Source: Anaerolineae bacterium
GTDB taxonomy: Bacteria; Chloroflexota; Anaerolineae; SpSt-600
NCBI GenBank assembly: GCA_028275425.1
Contig: JAPWUT010000002.1
Location: 1-25,916, forward strand
Length of the DNA stretch: 25,916 nt
Direction: 5' to 3'
Both the position numbers and the translations under genes were made by a program. The notes under the pieces are model-generated. The model was not told the DNA's origin and did no database searches. It saw only the letters and a program-made list of their open reading frames with translations. Below, one piece after another: positions 16,432 through 24,376 of the stretch (position 1 is the stretch's first letter; the number at the start of each line of letters is the position of its first letter).

Positions 16432-19400
16432 ATTTCAGAGGAAGGCAGCATCGCCTTCTTCTCTTTCTTCTCATGCACTACGCTTATGCGGATTTGTTGG
16501 CTCTGGGTGGAATTACCCGCCGAATCGTAAGCCACAACGTGGATTACGTGGGTCTCGGTATAGCCGACCGTGTCGGATATGATGGTCATGCCGTTGGAGA
16601 AGACGAGTTTGACCCCGTTGCCTTCCGCAAAGCTCTCGGCTACGACCATCTCTTGCCAGACGACGGAGCCATCGGGGTTGGTTATGGGGATAAGAGCTGT
16701 GATTACTTGGCCGGGAATGGGGATGGTATCGGACATCTTGATAGTCCACTTGAAGCTGTAGGGTGGGACGGAGCTTTCGCCAATTTTGGTGTTGTCCAGG
16801 TAAAATTCAACCCTGTCCATGGAGATGTTATCCGTGGCTCGGGCTTGGATGTTCACCCACTCGTCTTGCTCCATGACGTAAACATCCCCGTCTTCAGGGT
16901 GGATTATTTCCACCTTGGGCGGGGTATTGTCCACTGTGACCTGGATGATAGAACGCTTCAGGGTTTGGTCGTGGTCTACGACCGTAAGCTGCAAGGTGTA
17001 GAGGCCTTCAAGCCCTGAAGTATCCCAGTATTCCAGCACACCATTGTTCACTTGGTTGTAATGGTCCCCACCGATTTGGGTCCAGGCTGAGGGGTTAAGC
17101 CCCTTGCCGAATTCCAGCCTATAGAGCATGAAGTTCGGGGATAAGGCGTTGCCTATTATCGGGACTACGCCGTGGACGTAGGAGTAAGGGAGGGGGTTGA
17201 GGATGGCTACGTCCCCTCCTTGAGGGGCTGGGCCGTAAGAATCGTCGTAGACGGTTGGGGGCTGGGGTATACCGGCCATCCTAACCCAGTCGGCGGCTTC
17301 GGGGGGATAGATTTCGTAGACCCTCTCTTCCACTAATTCCGGTGGGGTGTAGGCGGTAGCGAGTTTACCGTTGACTTTGTTCACCAGGAAGGCTTGGTGG
17401 ATGTTGCAGTAGGTTGTAGGTTCTGTCCCTTGGATGAAGATTTCCTTGACCCTGTGGGGGCAATGGGGGTTAGGAAGCAAGCCTGATACAGCGCAAACTT
17501 CTACTTCTACAAGGCCTGGAGGGCGCTGGAAGTCCTTTTCCACGGGGTCGGGGCTTACCAGGCGTTCTACGAGGCCTTCGTTGTAAGCTCTTTCCATGAT
17601 GTTGTGCCAGATTGGGGCTGCCCCTCTGGCCCCTGGAATCCGCTCCATGGGTTCGTTGTTGGTGTTTCCAACCCATACCCCTACGCATATTTGCGGGGTG
17701 TAGCCGATAGCCCATGCATCCCGCCAGTCGTTTGTGGTTCCGGTTTTAACGGCCGCCGGGCGCGATATCTGAAGCATGTTGTTGGGTCCAAAGGCAGCGA
17801 TGCGCGCTTTATTGTCGGAAAGGATGTGGGTTATAAGGTAGGCCAGCTGAGGGCTCAGGATTGGCCGGGATTCTGGGCCTTTAAATTGCTTCAAGACTCG
17901 GCCGTTTTTGTCTTCAACCTTAAGTATCGCCACGGGTTGGAGTTCACGGTAGCCTGGAAGGCGCTTTTCCGGCGGAACCGGCTCGCCCATCATTGTTCCG
18001 TTGTTGGCGAAAACGGTGTAGGCAAAGACCATATCCAGAAGGGTTACCTCTCCCCCTCCAAGGGTCAGGGAAAGGCCGTAATGGTCGGCATTAAGGGTTG
18101 TTATCCCCATGCGGTGGGCAACGTTAATGACATTCTTAACCCCCACTTTGCTCAAAGTCCATACGGCCGGGATGTTGTAGGAGCGGGCGAGGGCGTTGCG
18201 CAAGCTCTGAGGGCCATGATATTTCCGGTCGTAATTGACAGGGCAGTAAGGGGGATTAGGCGGGTCGGGAAAGCACATGGGGACGTCTAAAAGCATGGTT
18301 GCTGGGGTGAAGCCTTGGGCTAAGGCTGTGACGTAGGTGAATGGTTTGAAGGCAGAGCCGGGCTGGCGGGGAGAAATGGCCATGTTGATTTCGCCGTCTA
18401 TTTCCTCGTTCCAGTAGTCAATGCTTCCTACCATGGCTAAGATTTCGCCGGTCTGGTTGCGCATAACCACTACTGCGGCGTTAGAGGGTTTTTTCTCAAT
18501 TTTAGGGTCATTGCGCAGGGCTTCAATTTGCTTGCGAGCTTCTTCCTCCGCCAGCTTCTGGAAATCCATGTCCAGAGTCGTGTAGACTTTGAGGCCTCCC
18601 CTGTAGACCAAATCTGGGCCGAATTCTTCTTCCAGCAGTTTCCGGACGTAAAGGACAAAGTGCGGGGCAATGATTCCGGTTTTTTCCCGCAAGGGCCTTA
18701 TCTTGATAGGCGTGTAGTATTTGGCTTCAACCGCTTGTTCTGGGGTTATGTATCCCTGGCGGACCATGGCATCAAGGACCAGGTGCTGGCGCTTGCGGGC
18801 TTCTTCAAAGTTATCAATTGGGTTGAGGGCGGGGAACTGAGGGATAGCCGCCAGCATAGCGCTTTCGGCCAGGTTCAATTCCCAGACGTGTTTGCCGAAG
18901 TAGACTTGGGATGCAGCTTCAACACCGTAGGCCAAATTGCCGTAGTAGATGGTGTTAAGGTACCACTCCAGGATTTGGTCTTTCGGATAGCGGCGGGAAA
19001 TTTCCAGGGCCAGTATGGCCTCTTTAATCTTGCGGGTTATGGTCTTTTTGTACCGCTCTTCGGGCGGGATTATGGTGTTCTTCACTAACTGCATTGGGAT
19101 TGTGCTGGCTCCTTGGATGGGGTAACCTCTCAGGTTGTACCATATGGCTCTGGCGAGGCCGTAGAGGTCTACACCTGGGTTTTTGTAGAAGTTTTTGTCT
19201 TCAATGGCGATTGTGGCTTGGCGTAGGTGCAGCGGTATCTTTTCCAGTGGAACCCAAGTCCTGTAGCCGGCAAAGGGGTCTACTATCTCGTAAAGGAGGT
19301 ACTTGCCAGTTCGGTCGTAAATCTTTGTGCTCTCAAAGCTCCCTGTGGCGATATGTTCTATCGTTTTAGGGTCGGGCAGGGTGCTGGAATAGTAGGCGTA

Positions 19401-19565
19401 TATTCCGGCCGCTCCTCCGATTAAGCTCAGGGAGAGGGCGAAAGTTAGGGTTAATGAGAGGAGCAGAAAGCCTCCGATTAGTTTTAGGGCGAGGTTACCG
19501 GAGCCGTTGTTGCGAGCCTTTCGGGCTCGCCTGCGAGCCAGAATGTAAAGGAGTTGGTTGTTCAT
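16368..19565 (-). CDS. class A penicillin-binding protein (PBP1A type) with C-terminal Ig-like domains
   Basis: About 1065 residues. Residues 1-22 are basic cytoplasmic sequence and ~25-58 the membrane anchor. The GT51 glycosyltransferase domain follows, with IEDKNFYKNPG (Glu122) and STIPMQLVKN. The transpeptidase domain has SxxK as Ser404-Lys407 (QPGSAFKPF), SYN at 462-464 and KTG at 607-609. It polymerises and cross-links peptidoglycan outside the membrane. The last ~250 residues are a long extracellular extension with Ig-like folds (VDNTPPKVEIIHPEDGDVY, DNISMDRVEFYLDNTKIG, VVAYDSAGNS). ATG at 19565 has AAGGAGGG; the frame is open further up but runs into repeats and the promoter. The C-terminus overlaps the recombinase-like gene. 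Confidence 0.95.
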   Translation of the reverse strand: MNNQLLYILARRRARKARNNGSGNLALKLIGGFLLLSLTLTFALSLSLIGGAAGIYAYYSSTLPDPKTIEHIATGSFESTKIYDRTGKYLLYEIVDPFAGYRTWVPLEKIPLHLRQATIAIEDKNFYKNPGVDLYGLARAIWYNLRGYPIQGASTIPMQLVKNTIIPPEERYKKTITRKIKEAILALEISRRYPKDQILEWYLNTIYYGNLAYGVEAASQVYFGKHVWELNLAESAMLAAIPQFPALNPIDNFEEARKRQHLVLDAMVRQGYITPEQAVEAKYYTPIKIRPLREKTGIIAPHFVLYVRKLLEEEFGPDLVYRGGLKVYTTLDMDFQKLAEEEARKQIEALRNDPKIEKKPSNAAVVVMRNQTGEILAMVGSIDYWNEEIDGEINMAISPRQPGSAFKPFTYVTALAQGFTPATMLLDVPMCFPDPPNPPYCPVNYDRKYHGPQSLRNALARSYNIPAVWTLSKVGVKNVINVAHRMGITTLNADHYGLSLTLGGGEVTLLDMVFAYTVFANNGTMMGEPVPPEKRLPGYRELQPVAILKVEDKNGRVLKQFKGPESRPILSPQLAYLITHILSDNKARIAAFGPNNMLQISRPAAVKTGTTNDWRDAWAIGYTPQICVGVWVGNTNNEPMERIPGARGAAPIWHNIMERAYNEGLVERLVSPDPVEKDFQRPPGLVEVEVCAVSGLLPNPHCPHRVKEIFIQGTEPTTYCNIHQAFLVNKVNGKLATAYTPPELVEERVYEIYPPEAADWVRMAGIPQPPTVYDDSYGPAPQGGDVAILNPLPYSYVHGVVPIIGNALSPNFMLYRLEFGKGLNPSAWTQIGGDHYNQVNNGVLEYWDTSGLEGLYTLQLTVVDHDQTLKRSIIQVTVDNTPPKVEIIHPEDGDVYVMEQDEWVNIQARATDNISMDRVEFYLDNTKIGESSVPPYSFKWTIKMSDTIPIPGQVITALIPITNPDGSVVWQEMVVAESFAEGNGVKLVFSNGMTIISDTVGYTETHVIHVVAYDSAGNSTQSQQIRISVVHEKKEKKAMLPSSEIWVKGPETAWQSSSRSWKRRS

Positions 19566-19592
19566 CCTTTCCCTCCTTGGCTTTCCGGATAA

Positions 19593-19621
19593 ATTATAAA
19601 GCCTCGGAGGGATTTTGCCAA
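19593..19621 (-). promoter_or_regulatory. sigma70-type promoter of the PBP operon
   Basis: On the minus strand TTGGCA (19616-19621) and a perfect TATAAT (19593-19598) are 17 bases apart. Transcription would start about 20 bases before the PBP ATG. The repeat array begins right upstream. Confidence 0.75.
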
Positions 19622-19634
19622 GCTTTACCTGCCA

Positions 19635-20036
19635 GGGGGCCCCGCCCCCCTGGACCCCCCGTTTGCCCACCCCCGTGGGCTGAGGGTCTGCCAGGGTTTT
19701 GGGTCCCACTCGTGGCGGGGTGGTAAGAGCAGACCATCCGTTCCCTAATTTTGGTTTCTGGGGGCACATCCCCCACAGCCCCTGCCATGGGGGCTCCGCC
19801 CCCCTGGACCCCCCGTTTGCCCACCCCCGTGGGCTTAGGGTTTGCCAGGGTTTTGGGTCCCACTCGCGGCGGGGTCACTAATGTGGGCAACTCGCCCCCA
19901 CTTTTTGGTTTTGTGGGGAGACACCCCCCACAACCCTCCGCCATGGGGGCTTCGTCCCCCTGGACCCCCCTTTGCCCACCCCCGTGGGCTGAGGGTCCGC
20001 CAGCATTTTGGGTCCCACTCGTGGTGGGGTGGTAAA
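19635..20036. repeat. tandem GC-rich intergenic repeat, ~2.6 units of ~155 bp
   Basis: This fills most of the 569 bp gap between the SWIM gene and the PBP gene. Units begin near 19635, 19789 and 19945 (spacings 154 and 156); the third stops near 20036. Each unit opens with GGGGG(C/T)...CCCCCTGGACCCCCC, then TTTGCCCACCCCCGTGGGCT, then TTTTGGGTCCCACTCG. The first two units continue with TTTTGGTTT and a G-rich/C-rich hairpin. GCCCAC/GTGGGC and GGGGGC/GCCCCC pairs make several hairpins per unit. A decayed copy is at 8563-8676. No conserved ORF is evident, and the unit is far longer than a CRISPR repeat. Confidence 0.9.
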
Positions 20037-20075
20037 AAACTTTGCGCCCTTAGCGCCCTTTGCGGTTCAAAAATT

Positions 20076-20099
20076 AAGGGTCGGCCTAAGCCGACCCTT
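20076..20099 (-). terminator. intrinsic terminator after the SWIM gene
   Basis: AAGGGTCGGC and GCCGACCCTT form a perfect 10 bp stem with a 4-base loop. On the minus strand it is followed by AATTTTTG. It lies 36 bases beyond the SWIM gene stop and would end the S24/SWIM transcript before the repeat array. Confidence 0.8.
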
Positions 20100-20134
20100 G
20101 ATAAAGGGGCGGGCTTTAGTCGGCATGGGCGGAC

Positions 20135-21904
20135 TCACTTTAGGCTTTCCAGCATCGGCCTCAGCTTGTATTTCTTCTGGTGCTTCTCCAGTAGCTCGTC
20201 AAGGATGGCTTGCCAGCGCTCCGCCTGACCGGCCCGGAGCAGAATGTCCCGCCCCCGGCGCAGCCAAGCAATGGCCGTCTCGTAGTAGGTAGATTGGCCA
20301 CTGTCCATAATCTCGGTTGCTATACTGTAGCACTGGGCGAAGGCCCAATCGGGGAACTCAGCGCTTACGGCCTCGATGACCTTCTCCAGATTGCTTAAGC
20401 TGGGATCTTTCTCCACCAGCGCCATGGCCTGCGGATACATCTTCTCCTGCAGGTAGATTTCTATGAGTTGGTCCGCCCAATAAAAGGAGGAAGAATAGAC
20501 CGCGACGAGGTCAAGGACCTGTTGCTTATAGTTCTCCCATTCTTCTCCCAGGAGCGACTTCAGTTTTTGGTAATTCCACACCGTCGGATTGGCTTTGAAG
20601 GCTTCCAAAGCTGCTTGCCGGGCGAGGTCAAGGCGGCCGTGGCTTTCGGCCTGCTCGCACAGCCATTCGGCGAGGACGGTCATGCCGCTCTTTGTGCCCA
20701 GAGTCAGGCCATGAGCGGCCACTTCAAAGCTGAGGTCAATTTCCCCGCGCTCTGCCAAGGCCTTGGCCAGGGTGAAAACCTCATACGGGTTTTGCAGCAC
20801 CTCAAGAGCCTCTCTCACTGCCTGCTCGTTTTTGCCCATCTCCAGGAGAAGCTCCAGGTAGGAGGTAATCTGCTCTTCGGCTTTTGCCAGGCGGAGGGCT
20901 TCCTCATAGCGGCCACGAGCCTTGAGGATGCGCAAACGAACCTGGGCCAGGTCATCGGCGAAGAGGGGCGGTTCTCCCTCCCATATGCTGCTCGCCTCGC
21001 CGGCCATTACAGCGACGAGGCGGGGATCATCCCAGCCTTGGCGGACGGCGGTCAATAGCATCTCCATCACGTACTCCATCAGCTTCCAACCGGCAATCGT
21101 GTTCATCCAAGATTCCAATTTCTGTTCCCAGGCGCGGCGTTCTTCGTGGGAAAGGTCGGCGCTGAGGAGGGCTTCGGCCCAGACTTCAGCGAAATCCAAC
21201 AAGTTTTCCTCATTGGCGATGTCTTCAAGGAGGTCCTGGTTAAGTTGGCGGCAGCCTTCAATCCAAGCTATGGTAGCCGCCTCCAAGACCAGCAAGGCGG
21301 CGCGCGGTTCTCCTCGGTCAAGGAAGGTTCTGGCCTGATTGATGGCCGGTTCCAATGCCTCGGAAGGCAGGGGCCATTCCCCATAGTCCAAATAAGCTTG
21401 GTAGGCGCCCCTGGCGATTTGGCGCAGCGTTGCCCGGATTTGAGCCTGCAGCGCGCTGAGGTTGACTCCGGTGGGCTGCTCCTCGGTAGGAGCGGGGGCT
21501 GTCAGAAAATCCTCTATCGCCTCAATGGTCTCAGGGTAATGGTCAGCAAGGAAAAGCAACAAAGCAATCAATTGTTCCCGACTTTGGCCCTCCAGCAATG
21601 TGCGCAGGGAAGGACGCACACTCACCTTTTCCGGTTGACGTATTAGGGCCAGCAAAGCGGCAACGATGTGCTTGCAATCCCCGCCTCCTTCATAAGGGCA
21701 GGAGCAGGAGGCTTCTTCAATCTCACCCTGCTCATTGAAGCGCACGCGGACTTTATAACCCTCCACTTGGGCCGTGAGCACTCCCTCGCGCCAGACGACT
21801 TCCTGGACAGCGCCGGACTCAAAGTAATGGACACCGCGCCGCCAGGAGGTTTCGGTTGCGCGAGAGCGCACGATTTTTTCAGAAAGGGTAGGGAAAGGAA
21901 ACAT
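20135..21904 (-). CDS. SWIM zinc-finger protein with long helical repeat region
   Basis: 589 residues. Residues ~1-90 hold a SWIM domain: the beta-rich lead VHYFESGAVQEVVWREGVLTAQVEGYKVRVRF, then Cys67-x-Cys69 and Cys77-x-His79 (CSCPYEGGGDCKH). SWIM fingers bind nucleic acid or protein. The remaining ~480 residues are almost wholly helical and acidic, with irregular TPR-like pairs (e.g. ILKARGRYEEALRLAKAEEQITSYLELLLEMGKNEQAVREALEVL). There are no helicase motifs, although SWIM domains often occur with SNF2 helicases. ATG at 21904 has GGGAGGA upstream. The gene lies 63 bases downstream of the S24-like gene on the same strand, so they are probably co-transcribed. Exact function unknown. Confidence 0.88.
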   Translation of the reverse strand: MFPFPTLSEKIVRSRATETSWRRGVHYFESGAVQEVVWREGVLTAQVEGYKVRVRFNEQGEIEEASCSCPYEGGGDCKHIVAALLALIRQPEKVSVRPSLRTLLEGQSREQLIALLLFLADHYPETIEAIEDFLTAPAPTEEQPTGVNLSALQAQIRATLRQIARGAYQAYLDYGEWPLPSEALEPAINQARTFLDRGEPRAALLVLEAATIAWIEGCRQLNQDLLEDIANEENLLDFAEVWAEALLSADLSHEERRAWEQKLESWMNTIAGWKLMEYVMEMLLTAVRQGWDDPRLVAVMAGEASSIWEGEPPLFADDLAQVRLRILKARGRYEEALRLAKAEEQITSYLELLLEMGKNEQAVREALEVLQNPYEVFTLAKALAERGEIDLSFEVAAHGLTLGTKSGMTVLAEWLCEQAESHGRLDLARQAALEAFKANPTVWNYQKLKSLLGEEWENYKQQVLDLVAVYSSSFYWADQLIEIYLQEKMYPQAMALVEKDPSLSNLEKVIEAVSAEFPDWAFAQCYSIATEIMDSGQSTYYETAIAWLRRGRDILLRAGQAERWQAILDELLEKHQKKYKLRPMLESLK

Positions 21905-21967
21905 GGCTGTCCTCCCAACATCGTATTTTAAGCGATTGGACGGGGTAGCGACTCTTCGCCGGCATAG

Positions 21968-23095
21968 CTATTCTGTGGGCTCCGGCTTGAGGATGGCCAG
22001 GACTGGGTAAAGTTTCGCACTGCCGGGTTTAATCTCAATTTCCTCAAAAGCCGGGTTCTCTGGCGAAAGCAGCCATTGTCCGTTGCGCTTAGTTAACCGC
22101 TTGATAAGGAAAGCCAGGTGCGTCTCATTAGGTGGCTCTCCTCCCAGAATGGCCAGCACCAGCCTCCCCAGCATTGACTGCCACTTGTTCAAATCCTTCG
22201 CTTCCCCCTCTGAGAGTTTCTCCGCCAAGATTAGGTCGCCGGGTTCAATGCCTGCCTCCAGCATGCTCTCCCCCTCCACTCGGAGCATAACAAGCTCCTT
22301 TTGGCGTGCTTTTATCACTTGTTTCATGCCCTTTTCCACATAAATCCGATACATCTGCCCTCCTACACGAAGTCGCTCAATTTGAACTTCTGCCGATTCA
22401 GGCAGTTTCTCCGCAGTCTGAAGGTCCAGGAACCGGAGATTTCCTGCTTGCGGGTGGGTGTCCGGGAAGAGGCTGAGGGAAAGCAACGACAAGGTTGCGG
22501 GCTGTAACGGTTCTGTCGGTGCCGGCTTTGGCTTTACTGGAGCCTGAGGCTTAGTAGGTCTCACGGCAGTATATTGACCGCTAAGGATTTCCTCAATAAT
22601 CTGTTGTGCCAACTTTAGCCACTCGGAAAGTTCCGAGGGGGTTATGTTCTGGGGCGCCGTTGCTTGCTGCCGGCCTTGCATAGCCATCAGGATTTGTTCT
22701 GCTTGCTGGGCCATCATCAGGGCCGATGCTGGGGCCTCTTCGCGCAACCATAAAGCGCCCAGCAGCGCCGTAAAAACTTCGGCAAATGGACCATAAATCC
22801 GGAGTTTTTTGAGAATATCTGTCATTTGCTTCTGCAGGGTGCCTGGCGGAAGATACCCTTCCCACCGGTCCAGAGCCATTTCAACCAATTGCGCTCCGAG
22901 CTGGCAGAGCAAGACCTTTTCCGACCCAGGTGAAATGTCCACTGGCAAGGAGAGCAGGAGGTTGATGAGTTTCCGCAGCTCCTCTGAATTCAGCGGCTCC
23001 TGCTTAAGCAGTGCCTTAAGTTTTTGCAGGGTCGGATACCCGCCTTCATTTAAAGCCTGGATAATGCGGGAAAGAAGGCGGCGCTCAAGCTCCAA
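21968..23095 (-). CDS. S24 (LexA-like) Ser/Lys peptidase-domain protein with novel N-terminus
   Basis: About 375 residues from TTG 23095, chosen because GGGAGG lies 8 bases upstream; GTG 23104 abuts that SD. The C-terminal ~110 residues match the LexA/UmuD S24 fold: LVMLRVEGESMLEAGIEPGDLILAE carries the nucleophile Ser277, then LAFLIKRL carries Lys332, then LLSPENPAFEEIEI. Upstream are ~170 helical residues of no family I recognise and a Pro/Lys/Ala-rich linker (RPTKPQAPVKPKPAPTEP). No helix-turn-helix is visible, so this is not LexA. No clear Ala-Gly or Cys-Gly cleavage site lies ~35 residues before the serine. A self-cleaving or ligand-sensing regulator paired with the SWIM protein is possible. 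Confidence 0.75.
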   Translation of the reverse strand: MELERRLLSRIIQALNEGGYPTLQKLKALLKQEPLNSEELRKLINLLLSLPVDISPGSEKVLLCQLGAQLVEMALDRWEGYLPPGTLQKQMTDILKKLRIYGPFAEVFTALLGALWLREEAPASALMMAQQAEQILMAMQGRQQATAPQNITPSELSEWLKLAQQIIEEILSGQYTAVRPTKPQAPVKPKPAPTEPLQPATLSLLSLSLFPDTHPQAGNLRFLDLQTAEKLPESAEVQIERLRVGGQMYRIYVEKGMKQVIKARQKELVMLRVEGESMLEAGIEPGDLILAEKLSEGEAKDLNKWQSMLGRLVLAILGGEPPNETHLAFLIKRLTKRNGQWLLSPENPAFEEIEIKPGSAKLYPVLAILKPEPTE

Positions 23096-23258
23096 TGGAT
23101 GCACCTCCCATGTGGTCCTTAGGGCTTTGGGGGCTCCGCTGGTGGGACAACTCCTGTGAGGCCTTTGGGGTCAACAGGGGCTCTTCCGGTTGGGTCCAAT
23201 GTTGCACCGGCTGTAGAGCAAGCGGTGAAATCATTACTGCCGGTTCTATTCCGTCCAT
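23085..23258 (-). CDS. possible small proline/glutamine-rich protein, 57 residues
   Basis: ATG at 23258 with GAGGAGG 12 bases upstream and GGGG nearer. The frame begins MDGIEPAVMISPLALQPVQ and ends GGASIGA at a TGA inside the first codons of the S24-like gene. It may be a short leader whose translation is coupled to that gene. There are no known motifs, and composition is the only support besides position and SD. The remainder of the 276 bp gap 23105-23380 holds the weak promoter below. Confidence 0.35.
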   Translation of the reverse strand: MDGIEPAVMISPLALQPVQHWTQPEEPLLTPKASQELSHQRSPQSPKDHMGGASIGA

Positions 23259-23343
23259 TTATTCCCCAAGCCTCCTCGTGCCCGGCCAGCCCCTAATCCG
23301 GAGCTTACTGATCCTTACCTATTGCGGTGGAGCTTGGGTGCGG

Positions 23344-23372
23344 ATTTTAGCTTTCACCGTTGAAAGGCTGAA
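23344..23372 (-). promoter_or_regulatory. weak candidate promoter for the S24/SWIM genes
   Basis: TTCAGC (23367-23372) and TAAAAT (23344-23349) are 17 bases apart on the minus strand. The -35 is poor (3 of 6). An imperfect hairpin (CTTTCAACGGTGAAAG) overlaps the spacer and could instead be the terminator of the tRNA transcript. Confidence 0.3.
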
Positions 23373-23380
23373 GATAAAAA

Positions 23381-23452
23381 TAGCGGGCGCAGGATTTGAA
23401 CCTGCGACCTCCGGGTTATGAGCCCGGCGAGCTACCGCTGCTCCACCCCGCG
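23381..23452 (-). tRNA. initiator tRNA-fMet (CAU)
   Basis: The 72 nt gene begins CGCGGGGTGGAGCAGC. The anticodon loop is CTCATAA, and the stem carries the three G-C pairs (GGG/CCC) typical of initiators. The T arm is GCAGG-TTCAAAT-CCTGC. Position 1-72 is unpaired (C against U) as expected for an initiator, though A72 is usual. Position 7-66 is G against G, which is odd. The D loop is short. CCA is not encoded. Confidence 0.9.
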
Positions 23453-23458
23453 TCGGAG

Positions 23459-23544
23459 TGCCGAGGGCGGGATTTGAACCCGCACGGGGAGTTACCCCAC
23501 TGCGTCCTGAGCGCAGTGCGTCTGCCAGGTTCCGCCACCTCGGC
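23459..23544 (-). tRNA. tRNA-Leu (CAG)
   Basis: 86 nt, acceptor GCCGAGG/CCTCGGC with A73, long variable arm as in Leu. The anticodon loop CTCAGGA gives anticodon CAG. CCA is not encoded. Its 5' end lies about 3 bases from the 3' end of rnpB. Confidence 0.95.
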
Positions 23545-23547
23545 TTA

Positions 23548-23954
<407 letters not shown>

Positions 23955-23959
23955 AAAGG

Positions 23960-24044
23960 TGCAGGAGGGGGGACTCGAACCCCCACGCCCCTTACGGGGC
24001 ACGGGTCCTCAGCCCGTTGCGTATGCCAGTTCCGCCACTCCTGC
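23960..24044 (-). tRNA. tRNA-Leu (GAG)
   Basis: 85 nt, acceptor GCAGGAG/CTCCTGC with A73, long variable arm (GCCCC/GGGGC stem). The anticodon stem-loop ACGGG-CTGAGGA-CCCGT gives GAG. CCA is not encoded. Its 3' end is about 5 bases from the rnpB 5' end. Confidence 0.95.
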
Positions 24045-24049
24045 ATCCA

Positions 24050-24122
24050 TGGGCCGTGAGGGAGTCGAACCCTCAGCTCCTGGCTTAAAAGGCCAGTACT
24101 CTACCTGTTGAGTTAACGGCCC
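24050..24122 (-). tRNA. tRNA-Lys (UUU)
   Basis: 73 nt, acceptor GGGCCGT/ACGGCCC with A73. The anticodon stem-loop CTGGC-CTTTTAA-GCCAG gives UUU; T arm GAGGG-TTCGACT-CCCTC. CCA is not encoded. Confidence 0.95.
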
Positions 24123-24142
24123 CCTTTCAAACTTTTAAGGTA

Positions 24143-24216
24143 TGTCCCCGGCGGGATTCGAACCCACGACCTCTGACTCCGCAGGCCAGCGCTCTGTCCA
24201 ACTGAGCTACGGGGAC
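24143..24216 (-). tRNA. tRNA-Arg (GCG)
   Basis: 74 nt, acceptor GTCCCCG/CGGGGAC with A73. The D arm GCTC...GAGC and T loop TTCGAAT are normal. The anticodon stem-loop CTGGC-CTGCGGA-GTCAG gives GCG, which reads CGC; most bacteria use ACG for this box. First RNA of the cluster. Confidence 0.92.
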
Positions 24217-24228
24217 TACGCTATATAT

Positions 24229-24257
24229 AAAATAGCACAAAAAGCCCCGCTTGTCAA
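24229..24257 (-). promoter_or_regulatory. strong promoter of the tRNA-rnpB cluster
   Basis: A perfect TTGACA (24252-24257) and TATTTT (24229-24234) are 17 bases apart on the minus strand. Transcription would begin a few bases before tRNA-Arg. The IS left inverted repeat starts only 15 bases upstream of the -35. Confidence 0.8.
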
Positions 24258-24271
24258 CTCGCAAAAGCACT

Positions 24272-24292
24272 TGCGCCAAGAGATCGTTACCA
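24272..24292 (+). repeat. IS left inverted repeat
   Basis: TG-GCCAA-AGATCGTTACCA pattern. It matches the reverse complement of 25450-25470 at 19 of 21 positions. Confidence 0.8.
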
Positions 24293-24317
24293 GGTGGTGG
24301 AGGCAATTTTGAAAAAA

Positions 24318-24375
24318 GGCGGGGCTTCCTCTATAAAGAGTTTGTGGACAAAACTCAAAAAGGAGGAGCCCCGCC
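24318..24375 (+). promoter_or_regulatory. hairpin hiding the transposase Shine-Dalgarno
   Basis: GGCGGGGC-T-TCCTC (24318-24331) pairs with GAGGA-GCCCCGCC (24363-24375): 13 pairs with one bulge. An inner stem GAGTTT/AAACTC closes the loop. The right arm contains the AGGAGG ribosome-binding site and ends one base before the ATG, so the site is hidden in any RNA that enters from outside. Confidence 0.6.
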
Positions 24376-24376
24376 T

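Noticed and set aside
19635..20036. CRISPR array
   Set aside because: Units are ~155 bp and contiguous, without unique spacers between short repeats, and no cas genes are near.
20468..21058. 196-codon plus-strand frame
   Set aside because: Opposite the SWIM gene, with no motif or SD; high GC keeps shadow frames open.
21968..23095. Calling the S24-domain protein LexA
   Set aside because: No N-terminal winged helix-turn-helix, no clear cleavage dipeptide, and nearly twice the length of LexA.
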